Origin: Bacteroidales bacterium
GTDB lineage: Bacteria; Bacteroidota; Bacteroidia; Bacteroidales; UBA932
Direction of reading: 5' to 3'
Assembly (NCBI GenBank): GCA_017501525.1
Contig: JAFVWT010000017.1
Coordinates: forward strand, 1 to 64,000
DNA length: 64,000 nucleotides
The notes beneath the pieces are model-generated. The model was not told the origin of the DNA. It ran no database searches and saw only the letters and a list, made by a program, of their open reading frames with translations. Each line of letters begins with the position of its first letter. Within the stretch, counting starts at the first letter, position 1. Shown piece after piece: positions 29,567 through 38,237 of this stretch. Made by a program: the position numbers and the translations under genes.

Positions 29567-31009
29567 TTAGAAAGCCAAAATCGATCTAACTCTAAAGTTT
29601 GTATTCTTATTGTACCAAGCAGTAAAGCCCGGTTCGAAATTTGAAGAATCGTAACATACATAATAAGCACGTACAGATGTAGCATAAGAGTCGACCTGCT
29701 CGGTTGATGACCAATATTCAGAGTCGCGAGTATGCATCTGGTTTGCCAAATCTCCCAATATTTCAAAAGAATTTTCCAACCAAGCCTTCAGATTACCATT
29801 AGGGTTGAAATAAACCTGATCCCAGATATACTGCAATTGACCTGCTGCAGGTAAAAACCATCCCGAGCTGGTATTTGGAGAAGGGCACACTTGTTCATAT
29901 CCATCAGAGGCATAGTATGCTGCTGGATAACTAGTATTGGCATCTGAGAATCCTACCCCTAATTTTTCTGCTTTCGCTTTGATTGCCAAAGTATTGGTAT
30001 AACCTAAAAAGTCATCTACTTCAGTAGAGACACCGGTCGCCTCTGCAGAACCGTCAAAGAAACTCCACCATACCCCAGACGATGGACCTGAATCATTAAG
30101 TGCCACTACATAACCATGGAAATCATCCATAGAAGATCCGGTCTTAGTCTTATAATAAGTTGCGTTATCAGAGAACTCATTAGCCACACCTATGTAGAAA
30201 ACAACTCCGATAGGGGTTTTACTCTGATCATATTCTGTGCTCCAGGTTCCATCACTATAATAAAAATCGCCTACTGAAGGAGGAGTCATTTCCGGCAAAC
30301 CTTCTTCGGTTGTAAAATCAGTGACAACAACAGTTGACTCATCTCCGGCCAAATCCTTTGCAGCTGCATAAATATAATATTGGGTCGATGCTTCAAGGTC
30401 AACTTCAGAATATTCGTTTATACCATCAGAAATAGCAACTCCCTCATTAAAAACAACTTCAGCATCAACTCCCTCGCCCTCTGTAGTGAGAAGATATGAG
30501 ACTTCCGATGCATTAGCATAAGCGATGTTGAAAAGGACTGATGAACTGGTGATTTCCAAAACTTCCAACTCCAGTTCTACGGGAGGGATTGTAGTCACCA
30601 TATTCAAGGATTGCATATCTGAATAGCCATTACTGTTTGCAGCCGCAGCAATGACAATATACTCGGTTCCCGGATTCAAACCATCTACAACATAAAGATC
30701 TTCAGAGACTGCATCTGCAGGCTTTCCTGAAAATTGGGTACCGGGAGTCATTAATTGTTCAACAGTTGGTAAAGTTTCTGATACAGGATACACTGCATAC
30801 CTTACAGATGATGCATTCTCCGGAGTAAGAATAAAAGAGACAGACTCCGTTGTAACCTCTGAAGCAGTCATAACCAATGATGGCATCTCTTTCTGCTCAG
30901 GCGTAGGAGGGGTGGGTTCATCTACTCCCCCTGAATTCTTTTCGCATGATGAAAGGAACAAAACTGATATACTCATCAATGCGAGAAAATAGTTAAAAAA
31001 ACGGTGCAT
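29567..31009 (-). CDS. Lipoprotein with FN3-like repeats and a DUF1566-like C-terminal domain
   Basis: 480-residue lipoprotein: lipobox LSSC, then a Pro- and Glu-rich linker. Two FN3-like domains of about 95 residues each follow (VTTESVSFILTPENASSVRY and ITSSSVLFNIAYANASEVSY are matching strands). The C-terminal domain has SGWFLPAAGQL, YWSSTE and FRVRSILAF, the hallmarks of the Lcl/DUF1566 (fibrobacter-major-paralogous-like) fold. Probably surface-anchored and adhesive or sugar-binding. The promoter lies at 31124-31131 with a leader of about 110 bases that contains a hairpin. Confidence 0.75.
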   Translation of the reverse strand: MHRFFNYFLALMSISVLFLSSCEKNSGGVDEPTPPTPEQKEMPSLVMTASEVTTESVSFILTPENASSVRYAVYPVSETLPTVEQLMTPGTQFSGKPADAVSEDLYVVDGLNPGTEYIVIAAAANSNGYSDMQSLNMVTTIPPVELELEVLEITSSSVLFNIAYANASEVSYLLTTEGEGVDAEVVFNEGVAISDGINEYSEVDLEASTQYYIYAAAKDLAGDESTVVVTDFTTEEGLPEMTPPSVGDFYYSDGTWSTEYDQSKTPIGVVFYIGVANEFSDNATYYKTKTGSSMDDFHGYVVALNDSGPSSGVWWSFFDGSAEATGVSTEVDDFLGYTNTLAIKAKAEKLGVGFSDANTSYPAAYYASDGYEQVCPSPNTSSGWFLPAAGQLQYIWDQVYFNPNGNLKAWLENSFEILGDLANQMHTRDSEYWSSTEQVDSYATSVRAYYVCYDSSNFEPGFTAWYNKNTNFRVRSILAF

Positions 31010-31067
31010 AATGAAATAAGTATTTCACAAATTGCCGCTGCTTCTATAACGGCTATAAATTAAAAAT

Positions 31068-31131
31068 TGGGAGTATATAGAAGCACCCCTTTAAAGAGTA
31101 TACCCCCATTATTAAATTGAGGACAAAGATA
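31068..31131 (-). promoter_or_regulatory. Promoter and leader hairpin of the 29567-31009 lipoprotein gene
   Basis: TATCTTTG (minus, 31124-31131) is the -7 box. The leader it produces contains TGGGGGTATA (31099-31108) able to pair with TATACTCCCA (31068-31077), ten pairs with one G-U, around a 21-base loop. It could be a stabilising or regulatory 5' structure. No T run follows, so it is not a terminator. Confidence 0.45.
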
Positions 31132-31259
31132 ATAATTATGAATTGAAGAAATCAAGTCAAAATAAGGACACAGATGGTAATATTTGTTTATATAGTCATA
31201 TTTATGTGTGTAAAAATCATAAAAACCACAATAATCCAAATTTCCAAATATATGAGAAG

Positions 31260-31436
31260 ATGGTATATGGAGGTTCCACAGAAGAGTATGCAAAGATTTA
31301 TGGAATCTCATCTGAGAAGATTTATGTTTATGAAATTCACTCTTCCTCTTTTATATCACTTCACGAAAATAATAGTAAGATCACAAGAAAATTTGCAGGG
31401 GGCAATAGTGCAGAAGATATGTTTTTTGGCATATAG
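31260..31436 (+). CDS. Doubtful small ORF
   Basis: A 58-codon frame starting MVYGGSTEEYAKIYGI with composition compatible with coding, in a 480-base gap between divergent genes. No homologue is recognised, no promoter or ribosome-binding site is evident, and an overlapping frame of similar length exists. It may be a gene remnant or chance. Confidence 0.15.
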   Translation: MVYGGSTEEYAKIYGISSEKIYVYEIHSSSFISLHENNSKITRKFAGGNSAEDMFFGI

Positions 31437-31489
31437 TTTGGATAATTAATCGGATTGAGTCATATTTGTATGATAATAAGATATTTAAA

Positions 31490-32404
31490 ATGAACTATCA
31501 AATAATACTAGAAGAAATATATCGGGATATCCAGCCATTTGCAAAAGAGGGGAAACAGGCAGACTATATACCGGCATTGGCAAGAGTCAATCCTGACCAA
31601 TTCGGAATGTGCCTGCAAACTATTGAGGGGGAACAATTCATATTGCAACAGGCAGATACCAGATTCTCCATTCAAAGTATATCTAAAGTACTATCCTTAG
31701 CACTCTGCCTAAGCATAGAAGGAAAGAAACTTTGGGAAAGAGTTGGAAAAGAGCCCTCAGGTGCTGCATTCAACTCCCTCATTCAGCTTGAACTTGAAAA
31801 TGGAATTCCCAGAAACCCATTTATAAATGCCGGAAACATTGTTGTTGCAGATGTACTGTTAAGCAGACTGAAAAACCCTGAAAAGAAATTTATAGAATTC
31901 ATCAGGGCCCTATGCGATGACGAAACAATTGACTACAATTTGGAAGTAGCAAACTCAGAAAGGGAAAAAAGCTATTTGAATGCAGCCATTATTAATCTGT
32001 TGAAATACCATAATAACATTGAGAACGAAATAGAGGAGGTACTTGCACTATACTTTAAGATGTGCTCTGTAGAGATGAGTTGCAAGCAATTGGCAAAAGC
32101 TTTTCTGGCATTTGCTGATCATACGAGAAAATTTGACTACGCCGGTGTTTATCTTACAAGTTCCAGAGTAAAAAGAATCAACTCACTTATGCAAACATGC
32201 GGATTCTATGACGAGGCAGGAGAATTTTCATTCTTAGTTGGACTTCCCGGGAAAAGCGGCGTAGGTGGAGGAATTGTTGCCATCCATCCCAAACTCTACT
32301 CAGTAGCAGTATGGTCTCCAAGACTCAATCCAAAAGGAAACTCAATAATGGGGATGAAAGCATTAGAATTGCTGACAACAAAAACTGAAGAATCAATATT
32401 CTAA
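31490..32404 (+). CDS. glsA: Glutaminase A
   Basis: 304-residue serine-dependent beta-lactamase-like glutaminase that converts glutamine to glutamate and ammonia. Motifs are the catalytic SISK in FSIQSISKVLSLAL, PFINAGNIV, an SEREKSYLNAA stretch with Asn, and the C-terminal LPGKSGVGGGIVA. The frame extends to a TTG at 31466, but the ATG at 31490 (MNYQIILEEIY) matches the usual N-terminus, and the TTG falls in a CATATTTG promoter-like box. The gene is monocistronic with a strong terminator. No acid-resistance partner (gadB or antiporter) lies beside it. Confidence 0.95.
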   Translation: MNYQIILEEIYRDIQPFAKEGKQADYIPALARVNPDQFGMCLQTIEGEQFILQQADTRFSIQSISKVLSLALCLSIEGKKLWERVGKEPSGAAFNSLIQLELENGIPRNPFINAGNIVVADVLLSRLKNPEKKFIEFIRALCDDETIDYNLEVANSEREKSYLNAAIINLLKYHNNIENEIEEVLALYFKMCSVEMSCKQLAKAFLAFADHTRKFDYAGVYLTSSRVKRINSLMQTCGFYDEAGEFSFLVGLPGKSGVGGGIVAIHPKLYSVAVWSPRLNPKGNSIMGMKALELLTTKTEESIF

Positions 32405-32417
32405 AATAGGAATTATA

Positions 32418-32460
32418 AAAATGGGTTGTCCTCTGCAACTAAGCTAGGGCAACCCATTTT
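32418..32460 (+). terminator. Rho-independent terminator of glsA
   Basis: AAAATGGGTTGTCC pairs with GGGCAACCCATTTT around a 15-base loop. Being symmetrical, it may also stop the convergent redox operon. Confidence 0.88.
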
Positions 32461-32487
32461 ATATTTGAAATATCGGTGATATAACTG

Positions 32488-34092
32488 CTACAACATAATC
32501 ACTAAAGATAGATTGAAACCTGTGTAAGCAGGAGTTTGGCGACATACGCCTCCTGAACAAAGGTAACCTTCTTTAAATCTACCCATATTCAACGCAGCGC
32601 GTACCTTATTATATGAGTAACTTACACTACCATTAACATAGTGTTTCTTAGTATCACCATAGTTCCACATATCTTGGACACTGATACTCCATCTAGGAGC
32701 AAGATTGTATTCCAACAAGGCTGCTGCCCAATTTTTATGGTCTTCCTTGGTATACAGATGCTGAAGTTCCAATCTTAGAGAATTCTTGCGATTGATTTTA
32801 TAAGTTACGTCAGCAATAACAGTATGAGAATTCCATAGTCTGCAATCATCTGTTGCTTTAGCAACTGTTGCAGAATTGTAAGTCTGCCATGTATAATATA
32901 GAATCATCTTCACATCCTTGCCAAACCAACGCTCTACGTCTACTGTCAAATCTCTGAACAACAACTCAGAATCACCATAAACCCCTAAGTTCATATCATA
33001 AATTCCTCCATAATATGTTGAGAAGTTACCGTGAATTTTCATACCTTTCTTACCACCCAAAACTGTGTTTTTCTTGAAATTGTAGAACAAGTCAACTTGT
33101 CCTCCCAATTCATCTGCCTGAGGAGTATAAGGATTCATTGATGCCAAAGAATAAGTATGCTGCTGGGTCAAAGCAGGAACATAGTTTATATAGGTATATG
33201 ACCAGTTATCTTCTGATTGATTTCTTAAACCTAGGAAGAAAGGATTCTGCAATTTTCTAAAGGTAACAAGACCACCAAATCCATTACCTGAATAGCCGAA
33301 ATCCACTTGAATACTTTGAGTACCTGTGGTATCAAGATGATTATAAAATGCAGGGTCAGCCTTACGGCTTACATATTCACCACTTAGTTGAAAACCTTTG
33401 TATCCCATATTCAATCTTGCTGAATAACCGAGTGTATGAGGATTTTGGTCAACATCTGAGAACTCTCCATAAGTTTCATATTTGTCCAAAACACTCGCTC
33501 CGATACTTAGATCAAAATCATCCATTTTAGCAAGACGGGAGATTGAGAAGTTCAAATCAGCACCTGATGCCATTGCATTTGAATACGATTTGACGTCTCT
33601 GATTCTACCATAGATACCATAAATTGTCAGGAAGTCGCCAAAAGTGTATCCTACTTTCACCCCTTGAAGGGCATTATTGATACCAAGGGCTCTATCCTCG
33701 TATGTTCTAAATAGAATACCACTACCGAATTGCTCATAAAGACTACCTACACGGATGTCCCATCCTTTTCTGACAAAACTTGCATAAATATCAAACCTAT
33801 AAAACATATCGCCTTGTTCGGTTCCACCATACAGGCCATAGTATCCTAAGATAGGGGGCAAATACGCTTCAAGCTGTCCTCCAACTGAAAAGCCGCCTTT
33901 AGTATAATCAAGTTTAAGATAGTTATTTGAACCAAACTTTCCCTCAGGAGCAATTGCACCTGTTCCCTTATCATCAAGATAATAAGTGGTATTTGTTTCA
34001 AAACCTGCTGATAGGTGTCCCTTATCATCCTGGGCAATAAGAGCCCAAGATGATAAAACGACAACTATAATGCTCAATAAAAGTTTCTTCAT
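32488..34092 (-). CDS. DUF6029-like outer-membrane protein
   Basis: 534-residue exported protein with a signal peptide (MKKLLLSIIVVVLSSWALIAQ) and about 20 amphipathic beta strands, as expected of an outer-membrane barrel; it resembles the Bacteroidota DUF6029 family, whose function is unknown. Near the C-terminus it carries a cysteine pair, YLCSGGVCRQ, unusual in a barrel. It is the last gene of an operon with dsbD, an Omp28-type lipoprotein and a TlpA-like thioredoxin (gap 6 bases), so the cysteine pair may be a redox target. Confidence 0.7.
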   Translation of the reverse strand: MKKLLLSIIVVVLSSWALIAQDDKGHLSAGFETNTTYYLDDKGTGAIAPEGKFGSNNYLKLDYTKGGFSVGGQLEAYLPPILGYYGLYGGTEQGDMFYRFDIYASFVRKGWDIRVGSLYEQFGSGILFRTYEDRALGINNALQGVKVGYTFGDFLTIYGIYGRIRDVKSYSNAMASGADLNFSISRLAKMDDFDLSIGASVLDKYETYGEFSDVDQNPHTLGYSARLNMGYKGFQLSGEYVSRKADPAFYNHLDTTGTQSIQVDFGYSGNGFGGLVTFRKLQNPFFLGLRNQSEDNWSYTYINYVPALTQQHTYSLASMNPYTPQADELGGQVDLFYNFKKNTVLGGKKGMKIHGNFSTYYGGIYDMNLGVYGDSELLFRDLTVDVERWFGKDVKMILYYTWQTYNSATVAKATDDCRLWNSHTVIADVTYKINRKNSLRLELQHLYTKEDHKNWAAALLEYNLAPRWSISVQDMWNYGDTKKHYVNGSVSYSYNKVRAALNMGRFKEGYLCSGGVCRQTPAYTGFNLSLVIML

Positions 34093-34098
34093 AAATGA

Positions 34099-34587
34099 TT
34101 ATTGAACTTTTAAAATTTCTTCAAATAGTTCCTCCTCATTACCTGGAGTATATCCAATATGGGTATAAACGATTTCTCCGTTTCTATCCAATAGGATAAC
34201 AGTAGGTTGAGTTTGAACGTTCATAGCTCTTTTAAGGTCACCATTTACATCAAGATAGAATGTAAAATCACTCCATCCGCGTCCTCTTACCATAGGAGCG
34301 ACCTTCGAACTTGAACGAGAATCATCAGTAGATACTGCAATGAATTTGAATTCAGCTTCATCTTGCCAGTCAGAATAGACATCATTTATTGCACCTAACT
34401 CCTGCAGACAAGGCTTGCAAGTGGTATACCAGAAAGAGATAACTACCGGTACACCTTCATCTAATACTGACTGGATATTTACTACATTTCCTTCCAAGTC
34501 AGTAACTTCCACATTTGGCAATCCTTTCTGGGCAGATGCCAAAATTGGGAAAATAAGTGTTAATGTTAGAATTAATAATTTTTTCAT
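34099..34587 (-). CDS. TlpA-like periplasmic thioredoxin
   Basis: 162-residue secreted thioredoxin-fold protein: signal peptide to about residue 19, active site SFWYTTCKPCLQELG (CxxC), cis-Pro in TQPTVILLDRNG. The family reduces or resolves disulfides in the periplasm, usually fed with electrons by DsbD or CcdA. dsbD lies in the same operon, and the gene sits six bases from its neighbours on both sides. Confidence 0.9.
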   Translation of the reverse strand: MKKLLILTLTLIFPILASAQKGLPNVEVTDLEGNVVNIQSVLDEGVPVVISFWYTTCKPCLQELGAINDVYSDWQDEAEFKFIAVSTDDSRSSSKVAPMVRGRGWSDFTFYLDVNGDLKRAMNVQTQPTVILLDRNGEIVYTHIGYTPGNEEELFEEILKVQ

Positions 34588-34593
34588 AACTAA

Positions 34594-36018
34594 CTATTCT
34601 TCATATTTAAATACACATAGGTCATTAGCCTTGATATCTACAACATTGTCGATAACCAAACCATAATTATCATAGATAACGTTAGCAACTGAACCTGCAT
34701 ATGTACCATCATAAGTTACATAGATAACTACATGAAGATTACTTTCATTTTTAACATTTGAAGGAACAGGAGCTGTAAAATTGAATTCATGATAAGAGTT
34801 TGCAGATGCAGAAAACTCTGTACCATAGATACCAGCCATATCCTTACGTACTACATAATTGTGCTGATAGTCAGAGCCACCACTTGCCTGGTTATAAATA
34901 ATGTCATCTTCAAGGATGAATACTGAAATAGCATAGTCGCCTGCTTCTTTGATTGCTACAGAGCCTGAAACGGTAATATTACCACCTGATACAGAAACGA
35001 AACCACCAATGTTTGTTTTTGAAGGAAGCTTGCTTGCAGCCTCTTCAGCTACATCTACAAACATTTTGCTTGCTGTAGATGAAGGATAGTTTTCAATCTG
35101 TGCATATCCATTCATAATACCGGTAGGATAACCTTCAATGCTGTAAAGACTTGCAAAGTTATTGGTTCCGCTGTATGCCAAACCTCCATCAGAGTTTGTT
35201 GCATGCAATGTAAAAGGAATAATGCGCTCAGGGCAACTTTCTATCGCCATATCAATTGAAGCCGCCATTGTAGGACAATAACCGCACCAAGTAGCTGTAA
35301 ATCTGATAGCAAGAGATCTTCTTAAGAAATCCTGAGAAAAATCGGCAACAAGTTCACCCATCTGCTGGATAGAAACGTTATATGTAGAGCCATCTTCTGC
35401 TGTCAATATAATATCAGCTGTTCTAAGTTCACCTGAGTTTGATTGAAGTTCTGCAGTAAACGAAGATGCAACATATTTAGATCTTGTTGCATTGTCAGCC
35501 AAAAGAACAGAATCTGCATATGAAACCTCACCAAGGGTAAGCCAAGACTCCTCAGTAGAAACTTCATAAGTCATATTTCCGTTTACATTAACTGTAACTG
35601 TTGCAGCATCAGCTGAAGCTCCTACTACAGAAATTACTGGAGCAAGACCTTTTTTACCTTCTTGAACTACCCAGTTTTTGATAAGGCCGCCATTTACAGC
35701 TAGAGAGAAATAACCAACTCTTTCAGATAGTTCTTCATTAGCTTCAAGAGTAGTAATAGTAATTTCATTATCTCCGCTGAAACCGCTTAGAGGAGTTACC
35801 TTAACCCATTTTAGACCATTATTAACTTGCCAACTGCTTTCAAAAGTATAGTTTACTTTTTCTACAGCACCTTCTTCAGAACCTATAATAATAGTATTTT
35901 CACCAAGAGGTTTTCCTCCTGGAGTTTCATTACCATTTGATTGTTTATCACAAGAGGTTAATACGGGGGCTGCCAAAAGAGCCAAACCCATTAGTAAATT
36001 GATAGATTTTTTTAGCAT
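34594..36018 (-). CDS. Omp28-family lipoprotein with thioredoxin-like domain
   Basis: 474-residue lipoprotein: lipobox LTSC, mature start CDKQSNGNE. An N-terminal BACON/Ig-like part (about 45-215) is followed by a thioredoxin-like Omp28 domain with the CxxC motif FTATWCGYCPTMAASID. Omp28-type proteins are surface or periplasmic lipoproteins of Bacteroidota; the intact CGYC suggests redox activity. It is the second gene of the dsbD operon, 19 bases after dsbD. Confidence 0.8.
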   Translation of the reverse strand: MLKKSINLLMGLALLAAPVLTSCDKQSNGNETPGGKPLGENTIIIGSEEGAVEKVNYTFESSWQVNNGLKWVKVTPLSGFSGDNEITITTLEANEELSERVGYFSLAVNGGLIKNWVVQEGKKGLAPVISVVGASADAATVTVNVNGNMTYEVSTEESWLTLGEVSYADSVLLADNATRSKYVASSFTAELQSNSGELRTADIILTAEDGSTYNVSIQQMGELVADFSQDFLRRSLAIRFTATWCGYCPTMAASIDMAIESCPERIIPFTLHATNSDGGLAYSGTNNFASLYSIEGYPTGIMNGYAQIENYPSSTASKMFVDVAEEAASKLPSKTNIGGFVSVSGGNITVSGSVAIKEAGDYAISVFILEDDIIYNQASGGSDYQHNYVVRKDMAGIYGTEFSASANSYHEFNFTAPVPSNVKNESNLHVVIYVTYDGTYAGSVANVIYDNYGLVIDNVVDIKANDLCVFKYEE

Positions 36019-36037
36019 AATAAAAAATATTTAAAAA

Positions 36038-38014
36038 TTAATAATTTCTTTTACCTGTTTCCAAAAATTCAATGAAAGCATCAATATCAAGGTCATAACC
36101 GCGGGGTTCAGCCAGACGCTTTCCATCACGACCTTCAAGGATATAACATGGTTGGGCATTCACACCATAATTCTTATATGCAATGAATGAATTGATCTTG
36201 CCAAGAGTCTTCAAAGTCCTGCCAGAATCATCTTTAATCCACTCTTCTTGAGGAACTTCCATCTTATCATCACAATAGAGTGCTACCACAATATAGTCGT
36301 TTCTCAAAATCTCAAGAACACGGGAATCAGCCCATACTCTTTGTTCCATTTCACGACAGTTCACACACGCATGTCCAGTGAAATCGATGAACAGAGGTTT
36401 GCCGACTTTTTCAGCAAATTCCTTAGCTTGCTCAAGTTCAAAGAATCCCTTAAGACCATGAGATAGTTTCAGTTTGTCTCCGTATTTAACTTCTGAAACG
36501 TCATATCCCGCCATTTCATGCTCTACAGTATTGTCATAGAACCAACCTTTTTCCTGCATAGGAGGCAGATAACCTGATAGTGAAGATAGGGGTGCTCCGA
36601 ACAGACCTGAAATCAAGTAGGCATCAAAAAGTATTGCAATAATAGTGAATATCGATCTAACGGGTCCCCATTTCTGGAATTTGTCTACTCCTTTGAATGG
36701 TATCACATTCAACATAAACAATACAAGACCTGTACAGATTACAATCCATATTACCAAGTAAATATCACGAGGTAGAATATTCCAGTGATAAGCCTGATCT
36801 GCCATTGAAAGGAATTTGAAAGCTAACGCAGTTTCCACAAAACCTAATACAACCTTCACACTTGCAAGCCAACCGCCACTCTTAGGCATCTTGCTCAATA
36901 AAGAAGGGAACATTGCCAATAAAGTGAATGGGAATGCAAAAGCAACCGAGAATACGAACATTGTGACAATAGGTGTCCAAAACTCACCTGAGATAGATTG
37001 TATTACGACGGTTCCAACGATAGGACCGGTACACGAGAAAGAGACAAGCACTAAAGTTAAAGCCATGAAGAAGATACCACCAATTCCCTTTGTATCGGCC
37101 TTGCTATCTGTTTTTGTTGTCAAAGATGATGGCAAGGTAATCTCAAACAATCCGAAGAATGAAAGTGCGAAAACTATGAATACAAGGAAGAAGATGATAT
37201 TAGGTAGCCAGTTGGTTGCCAACCAGTTAAAAATATCAACAGTAACAGCATCACCTCCGAAAATACGAGTAATGAGAATCAATGCAGCGATAGGAAGGGT
37301 ATAAAGCAAAACGATAAAGAAACCATATAGGAATGCCCTACGTCTTCCGGTACGTGGATCAGGAGAACCTTTCATAAAGAAAGAAACTGTCATAGGCACC
37401 ATCGGGAAAATACAAGGAGTCAATAAAGCAACCAATCCCCATATAAATGCCTCAATAATCATAGCCCAAAGATTACCTGTAGTAGAGACATCAACAGGCT
37501 TGACTTCTGCAGCCGGAGCCACATCTGCTTCATCTTCATAACCTGGTAGAATTTCAGATAGTTCAGTTGGTACAGAGAAATTGAACTCAGTATCCGCCAA
37601 AGGAGAGCAGTTGTTATCATCACAAGTCATCCATTCTACATAGATCTTGAAGTCTGCACTCTCTTTCAAGAGGTTAAATCTTTGAGTAAAAGAGACAATT
37701 CCTTCATAATAACCAATTTCCATCATAAATATATCATCATAATATCTATGTGGTTGTTGGGAAACTTGAAGACCACCAACCTTTTCAGCTCCATCAATCT
37801 TTTTGAAATCTACGATTGTGGCAGGAGGCCCCATCTCGGTCCTGGTTGTGTCATAAACGTGCCAAGTAGAATCAATAGTTGCTGTAACAACAACATCGAA
37901 TGTCTTTGCATCAATCATGTTGACTTTTGCTTTCCACTGCGCACGTTGTGGTTGAGCAAAGGCTACTGTGGATGTCAACAGAAACGCCAATAATAGAAGA
38001 ATTTTGTTTTTCAT
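36038..38014 (-). CDS. dsbD: Thiol:disulfide interchange protein DsbD
   Basis: 658-residue protein that carries electrons from cytoplasmic thioredoxin to the periplasm. It has a signal peptide (MKNKILLLLAFLLTSTVAFAQ), an N-terminal DsbD-alpha domain with CDDNNCSPLAD, a membrane core with LLTPCIFPMVPMTVSFF and SFSCTGPIVGT carrying the two essential cysteines, and a C-terminal thioredoxin domain with FTGHACVNCREMEQ. All three cysteine pairs are present. The frame extends 39 codons upstream, but only the ATG at 38014 gives a signal peptide. The promoter is probably TATTTTTG at 38052-38059 with TTTG 18 bases further up. First gene of the redox operon. Confidence 0.93.
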   Translation of the reverse strand: MKNKILLLLAFLLTSTVAFAQPQRAQWKAKVNMIDAKTFDVVVTATIDSTWHVYDTTRTEMGPPATIVDFKKIDGAEKVGGLQVSQQPHRYYDDIFMMEIGYYEGIVSFTQRFNLLKESADFKIYVEWMTCDDNNCSPLADTEFNFSVPTELSEILPGYEDEADVAPAAEVKPVDVSTTGNLWAMIIEAFIWGLVALLTPCIFPMVPMTVSFFMKGSPDPRTGRRRAFLYGFFIVLLYTLPIAALILITRIFGGDAVTVDIFNWLATNWLPNIIFFLVFIVFALSFFGLFEITLPSSLTTKTDSKADTKGIGGIFFMALTLVLVSFSCTGPIVGTVVIQSISGEFWTPIVTMFVFSVAFAFPFTLLAMFPSLLSKMPKSGGWLASVKVVLGFVETALAFKFLSMADQAYHWNILPRDIYLVIWIVICTGLVLFMLNVIPFKGVDKFQKWGPVRSIFTIIAILFDAYLISGLFGAPLSSLSGYLPPMQEKGWFYDNTVEHEMAGYDVSEVKYGDKLKLSHGLKGFFELEQAKEFAEKVGKPLFIDFTGHACVNCREMEQRVWADSRVLEILRNDYIVVALYCDDKMEVPQEEWIKDDSGRTLKTLGKINSFIAYKNYGVNAQPCYILEGRDGKRLAEPRGYDLDIDAFIEFLETGKRNY

Positions 38015-38051
38015 TACTACTTCTCTTTTACTATATAATACATTTAAACTA

Positions 38052-38059
38052 CAAAAATA
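38052..38059 (-). promoter_or_regulatory. -7 box of the dsbD operon
   Basis: TATTTTTG on the minus strand with TTTG 18 bases upstream, 37 bases before the dsbD ATG. Confidence 0.5.
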
Positions 38060-38179
38060 TAACATTTTTTTTACATACAAAGAAAAAGAAGCGCAATATC
38101 CACTCACTATCAAAGGGATTTCATTCCACAATCAATATTTATTAGATAAAGATTACATACAATACAATCAAAGGGCATA

Positions 38180-38216
38180 AAACAAAATAGCCCTGAAGAG
38201 ACCAAATCTCCAGGGC
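38180..38216 (-). terminator. Terminator of the 38238-40271 lipoprotein gene
   Basis: On the minus strand GCCCTG and CAGGGC close an imperfect stem with an inner AGA/TCT, followed by TATTTTGTTTT. Confidence 0.7.
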
Positions 38217-38237
38217 CATCACTTTCAAATTTTCATT

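Noticed and set aside
31143..31449. Two overlapping ORFs of 91 and 97 codons from weak starts
   Set aside because: They overlap in different frames and start in the promoter of the divergent gene; only the inner ATG frame was kept as a doubtful entry.
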